Below are positions 13,735 through 16,062 of a stretch of 16,062 bases of DNA, piece after piece; within the stretch, counting starts at the first letter, position 1, and each line of letters starts with the position of its first letter. The stretch is from an uncultured Pelagibacterales bacterium (lineage in GTDB: Bacteria; Pseudomonadota; Alphaproteobacteria; Pelagibacterales; Pelagibacteraceae). Location of the stretch: the NCBI GenBank assembly GCA_913020625.1, contig CAJVZX010000012.1, positions 1 to 16,062 on the forward strand, in the 5' to 3' direction. A program made the translations under genes and the position numbers. Below the pieces are notes generated by a model. That model searched no databases, had not been told where the DNA came from, and saw only the letters and a list, made by a program, of their open reading frames with translations.

Positions 13735-14412
13735 TTATAAAATAGACAAAAAACGTTTTGAAAAATTTTCTATTTTTTGTAAATATTTTTTAGCATCACT
13801 ATTAAATTTATTATACGCAACAACTGCAGGGACCGCTGCCAATAAACCTAAAGCAGTAGCAAATAAAGCTTCTGCTATTCCTGGTGCAACTATTGCCAAA
13901 CTTGTATTTCTTGAAATTGCTATTGATTGAAAGGAATTCATTATACCCCAAACAGTGCCAAACAATCCTATAAATGGTGCTGTAGAGCCGACTGTTGCAA
14001 GAAAAGTAAAATATTTTTCGATAGTTAGCATTTCTCGTTCTGTAGACACTTCTAAAATTCGACTAACTCTCTCACTTTGATTTGAACTTCTAGTTTTTGA
14101 TTTTAACATCTCGCCCATCCCTGCTTTAAATATATTTGCCAAAGGATCATTTGAGTTAGCTGGAATATTATTATAAAAACTTTCTGCTGATTTAGATTTC
14201 CAAAATTTTTGTTCAAACTCGTCCGAGCTAAGATTTATTTTTTTAAATAACTTGTATTTATCAACTATTAAAGCCCACGAAAATATAGAAGCTGCAATTA
14301 AAACTACAATTACACTCTTTACAACAAAATCTGCTCTAATAAAAAGTTTGATTAAAGAAAAATCTGTTTCACCACCCAAACCAACTGCTTGTGTAACTAT
14401 TTCTGCTTCCAT
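13735..14412 (-). CDS. tolQ: TolQ, motor subunit of the Tol-Pal system (ExbB/MotA family)
   Basis: 225 aa with three membrane helices at about 30-50, 135-158 and 173-200. The MotA/ExbB signature is clear: FLATVGSTAPFIGLFGTVWGIM (split at 137-158) and VAPGIAEALFATALGLLAAVPA (175-196). It is about the usual TolQ length. The cytoplasmic loop (about 55-130) is charged. It is the first tol gene; ybgC, which often precedes tolQ in proteobacteria, is not here. The 66-nt gap before it (14413-14478) has no confident promoter and no Shine-Dalgarno; a 10-bp palindrome AATGTACATT lies at 14420-14429. TolQ could instead be read through from ruvC. Confidence 0.96.
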   Translation of the reverse strand: MEAEIVTQAVGLGGETDFSLIKLFIRADFVVKSVIVVLIAASIFSWALIVDKYKLFKKINLSSDEFEQKFWKSKSAESFYNNIPANSNDPLANIFKAGMGEMLKSKTRSSNQSERVSRILEVSTEREMLTIEKYFTFLATVGSTAPFIGLFGTVWGIMNSFQSIAISRNTSLAIVAPGIAEALFATALGLLAAVPAVVAYNKFNSDAKKYLQKIENFSKRFLSIL

Positions 14413-14478
14413 AAAATTGAATGTACATTAAAATGTGTCATGATTTTGGCCTTAAAAATATAAAAAATTATTATTTAT

Positions 14479-14964
14479 TTATGAATTTCCAACAGTTTCG
14501 TGAAAAAATCTAGCAATTAGTATTGCATCAGCTTTATTTGCATCTTTTTTTTTTGATATTTTAGATGATATATAGGGAAAAACTTCAATAACCTTGGTTC
14601 TGCTAGCATCTTTTTCAGTATTTATTAAGTTAAAATGTTTTTTCCATTTAACAGGTCTTATAAAATGTACTGGAAGTTTAAGAGCCGCACATATTCCTTT
14701 TAATACTCCAAATGACTGACCAAAATTAAACATGCTAGTTACGCCTTGCCCAGGCATGGCTGAAACATGTTCAATTACAACATTTATATCTTTTTCATTT
14801 ACTAATTCTTTATTAATAATATTTGTTATTTCTGCGCCATTTACTTGTTTTTTATTTTTTTTTCCATCTATCATCGTTGGCATCTCATAGATTTCTGTTA
14901 TCTTTCCGTCAGTAAGAATACATATCGCCCCACTAACTCCAGGATCTATACCTATAATAATCAT
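14479..14964 (-). CDS. RuvC-like Holliday junction resolvase, phage-associated type
   Basis: 161 aa RNase H-fold nuclease. The start MIIIGIDPGVSGA gives D7, and VVIEHV gives E65. The end KKKDANKADAILIARF gives D141 and D146. Together these match the four acidic residues of RuvC, so it looks active. The middle differs from canonical RuvC: SAMPGQGVTSMFNFGQSFG (68-86), then PVKWKKHF and KDASR. I recognise that pattern from RuvC-like proteins common in phages and some bacteria, not from the classical bacterial RuvC. It sits exactly where ruvC usually stands (after yebC, before tolQ), but ruvA and ruvB are missing from the usual place. Its ATG shares a base with the yebC stop (TAATG). It should cut branched DNA; the substrate is not certain. 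Databases may name it ruvC. Confidence 0.82.
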   Translation of the reverse strand: MIIIGIDPGVSGAICILTDGKITEIYEMPTMIDGKKNKKQVNGAEITNIINKELVNEKDINVVIEHVSAMPGQGVTSMFNFGQSFGVLKGICAALKLPVHFIRPVKWKKHFNLINTEKDASRTKVIEVFPYISSKISKKKDANKADAILIARFFHETVGNS

Positions 14965-15692
14965 TAATTAATATTTATTTCTTTCATATTTGTAAAAACA
15001 TTTTGAACATCACTGTCTTCTTCTATAGTTTCCAAAAAACTTAATATTACCTGTAGATTGTCTTTTTTAATATCAATTTTATTCAATGGAATCCATTCGA
15101 TGCCAGTAAATATAAAGTTTGAAATCTTTTGTTCTATAACTTTTTTAACTTTATATAATTCTTCTTTATTACAAATTATCTCATGAGTATTTTTGTCAGA
15201 TATACATTCATTTGCGCCAGCATCAATTGCTAATTCTAAAATTTCTTCATCTGATATTTCTTTTTTATTTATTCTGATTATTCCAAATTGATTGAAATTA
15301 TGGGATGCAGAACCTAGTGTTCCAAGATTACCACCATATTTTTGAAAAATTGTTCTAATATTAGAAGCGGTTCTATTTTTATTGTCAGTAAGAGTTTCTA
15401 CAATCACAGCTATTTTTTCTGGTCCAAATCCTTCATATCTTAAATTCTCATAATTTGTATCTTGATTTATCTCAGATCTATCAATAGCTCTTTCAATATT
15501 ATCTTTTGGCATATTGGCCGATCTTGCTGATTGAATAGCTGATCTTAATCTAGGATTCGTTTGAGAATCTCTAGAACCAAGTTTTGCAGCAACTGTAATT
15601 TCTTTTGAAATCTTAGAAAAAATTTTTGATCTGTGCTTATCAGCCTTGCCTTTTTTATATTTAATTCCTGCCCAATGAGAATGTCCTGCCAT
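14964..15692 (-). CDS. yebC: YebC/PmpR-family protein (TACO1 family)
   Basis: 242 aa, usual length. The N-terminus MAGHSHWAGIKYKKGKADK (1-19) is the family hallmark, followed by FSKISKEITVAAKLG, a NPRLRSAIQSARSANMPKDN segment (46-65) and YEGFGPEKIAVIVETLTDN, all typical. Members have been described as DNA-binding regulators and, more recently, as translation factors that relieve ribosome stalling at proline runs; which role applies here cannot be read from sequence. ATG start with AGAAGAG about 10 nt upstream, a moderate Shine-Dalgarno inside the end of the ymdB-type gene, from which it is separated by 1 nt. Its stop overlaps the start of the resolvase gene. yebC next to ruvC is a very widespread arrangement. 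Confidence 0.95.
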   Translation of the reverse strand: MAGHSHWAGIKYKKGKADKHRSKIFSKISKEITVAAKLGSRDSQTNPRLRSAIQSARSANMPKDNIERAIDRSEINQDTNYENLRYEGFGPEKIAVIVETLTDNKNRTASNIRTIFQKYGGNLGTLGSASHNFNQFGIIRINKKEISDEEILELAIDAGANECISDKNTHEIICNKEELYKVKKVIEQKISNFIFTGIEWIPLNKIDIKKDNLQVILSFLETIEEDSDVQNVFTNMKEININ

Positions 15693-15693
15693 T

Positions 15694-16062
15694 TTAATTT
15701 TTCTCTTCTAAAACTCCACCAAAAATAAATTGTCTAATAGATTTAGCTAGTCCAGTTTCTATATCTCCTTCAATTATTGCTCCTGTTAAACTCACCTCAC
15801 CAATAGCTGGAAAATGTTTTTTCGCATCTTTGTTGAGAAATTTCTTTAAAGAATTATTTTTATCCATACCAATGACTGAGTCATAATCTCCACACATTCC
15901 AGCGTCAGTTTGATATGCTGTTCCTTTGTTTAATATGCGACAGTCAGAAGTAGGTACATGCGTATGTGTACCAATTACCACTGTAGCATAACCATCAAAG
16001 AAATGACCCATTGCCATTTTTTCACTAGTAATTTCTCCATGAAAATCTACTACAAGAAAATC
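15694..16062 (-). CDS. ymdB: YmdB-family metallophosphoesterase, C-terminal part, cut by window edge
   Basis: The open frame continues past the right end of the window. Reading from base 16062 it begins DFLVVDFHGEITSEK and goes on through MAMGHFFDGYATVVIGTHTH, so the first ATG inside the window (16017) is not the true start. DFHGE, GTHTHVPTSD and TDAGMCGDYDSVIGM are hallmarks of the TIGR00282 / B. subtilis YmdB metallophosphoesterase family, where His and Asp residues bind two metals. About 122 residues are visible out of about 265-275 expected. B. subtilis YmdB has cyclic-nucleotide phosphodiesterase activity; the role in alphaproteobacteria is not established to my knowledge. The stop lies 1 nt before the yebC ATG, so the two are probably co-transcribed. 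Confidence 0.92.
   Translation of the reverse strand, partial: DFLVVDFHGEITSEKMAMGHFFDGYATVVIGTHTHVPTSDCRILNKGTAYQTDAGMCGDYDSVIGMDKNNSLKKFLNKDAKKHFPAIGEVSLTGAIIEGDIETGLAKSIRQFIFGGVLEEKN

Noticed and set aside
14420..14429. Perfect palindrome AATGTACATT 7 nt before the tolQ start, as an operator
   Set aside because: A 10-bp palindrome of mostly A and T is expected many times in 16 kb of such DNA, and no second copy or nearby regulator gene supports it.

Overview
The window is very AT-rich, gene-dense bacterial chromosome. The proteins are rich in Lys, Ile and Asn, most gaps are 0-12 nt, and several neighbours overlap. Products and gene order (yebC, a ruvC position, tolQ-tolR-tolA-tolB-pal-cpoB, tilS, ftsH, folP, glmM, then purA and rpoH) fit an alphaproteobacterium with a streamlined genome. 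A SAR11 / Candidatus Pelagibacter-like marine bacterium is the best guess, inferred from gene order, composition and protein style rather than from a database match. No mobile element, CRISPR array or rRNA is visible.

Layout. Positions 1-40 hold the 5' part of a tRNA-Arg(UCG) on the minus strand, cut by the window edge. Two plus-strand genes follow: rluD (23S rRNA pseudouridine synthase) and rpoH (heat-shock sigma factor). From 1988 to the right edge everything is on the minus strand. Read in the direction of transcription (right to left) this is: a ymdB-type metallophosphoesterase (cut by the edge), yebC, a RuvC-like resolvase, tolQ, tolR, tolA, tolB, pal, a strong terminator, cpoB, tilS, ftsH, folP, glmM, thiD and purA. 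purA runs tail to tail into rpoH with a 4-bp overlap.

How the genes work together. TolQ/TolR/TolA (inner-membrane motor), TolB (periplasm) and Pal (outer-membrane lipoprotein) form the Tol-Pal envelope system, with CpoB as its periplasmic TPR/coiled-coil partner. FtsH and RpoH are partners in the heat-shock circuit known from other proteobacteria, and a good match to an alphaproteobacterial heat-shock promoter lies just upstream of ftsH. FolP, GlmM, ThiD and PurA are biosynthetic enzymes (folate, cell-wall UDP-GlcNAc, thiamine pyrimidine, AMP). RluD, TilS and the tRNA belong to translation.

Most of the window is conserved housekeeping DNA, and I see no undescribed multi-gene system. The points most worth a second look are (1) the gene in the ruvC position, which looks like the phage-associated RuvC-like family, with no ruvA or ruvB beside it; (2) the candidate sigma-32 promoter of ftsH; (3) the altered active-site motif in TilS; and (4) extreme gene packing, including three TAATG stop/start junctions and pal as the only gene with a textbook Shine-Dalgarno sequence.
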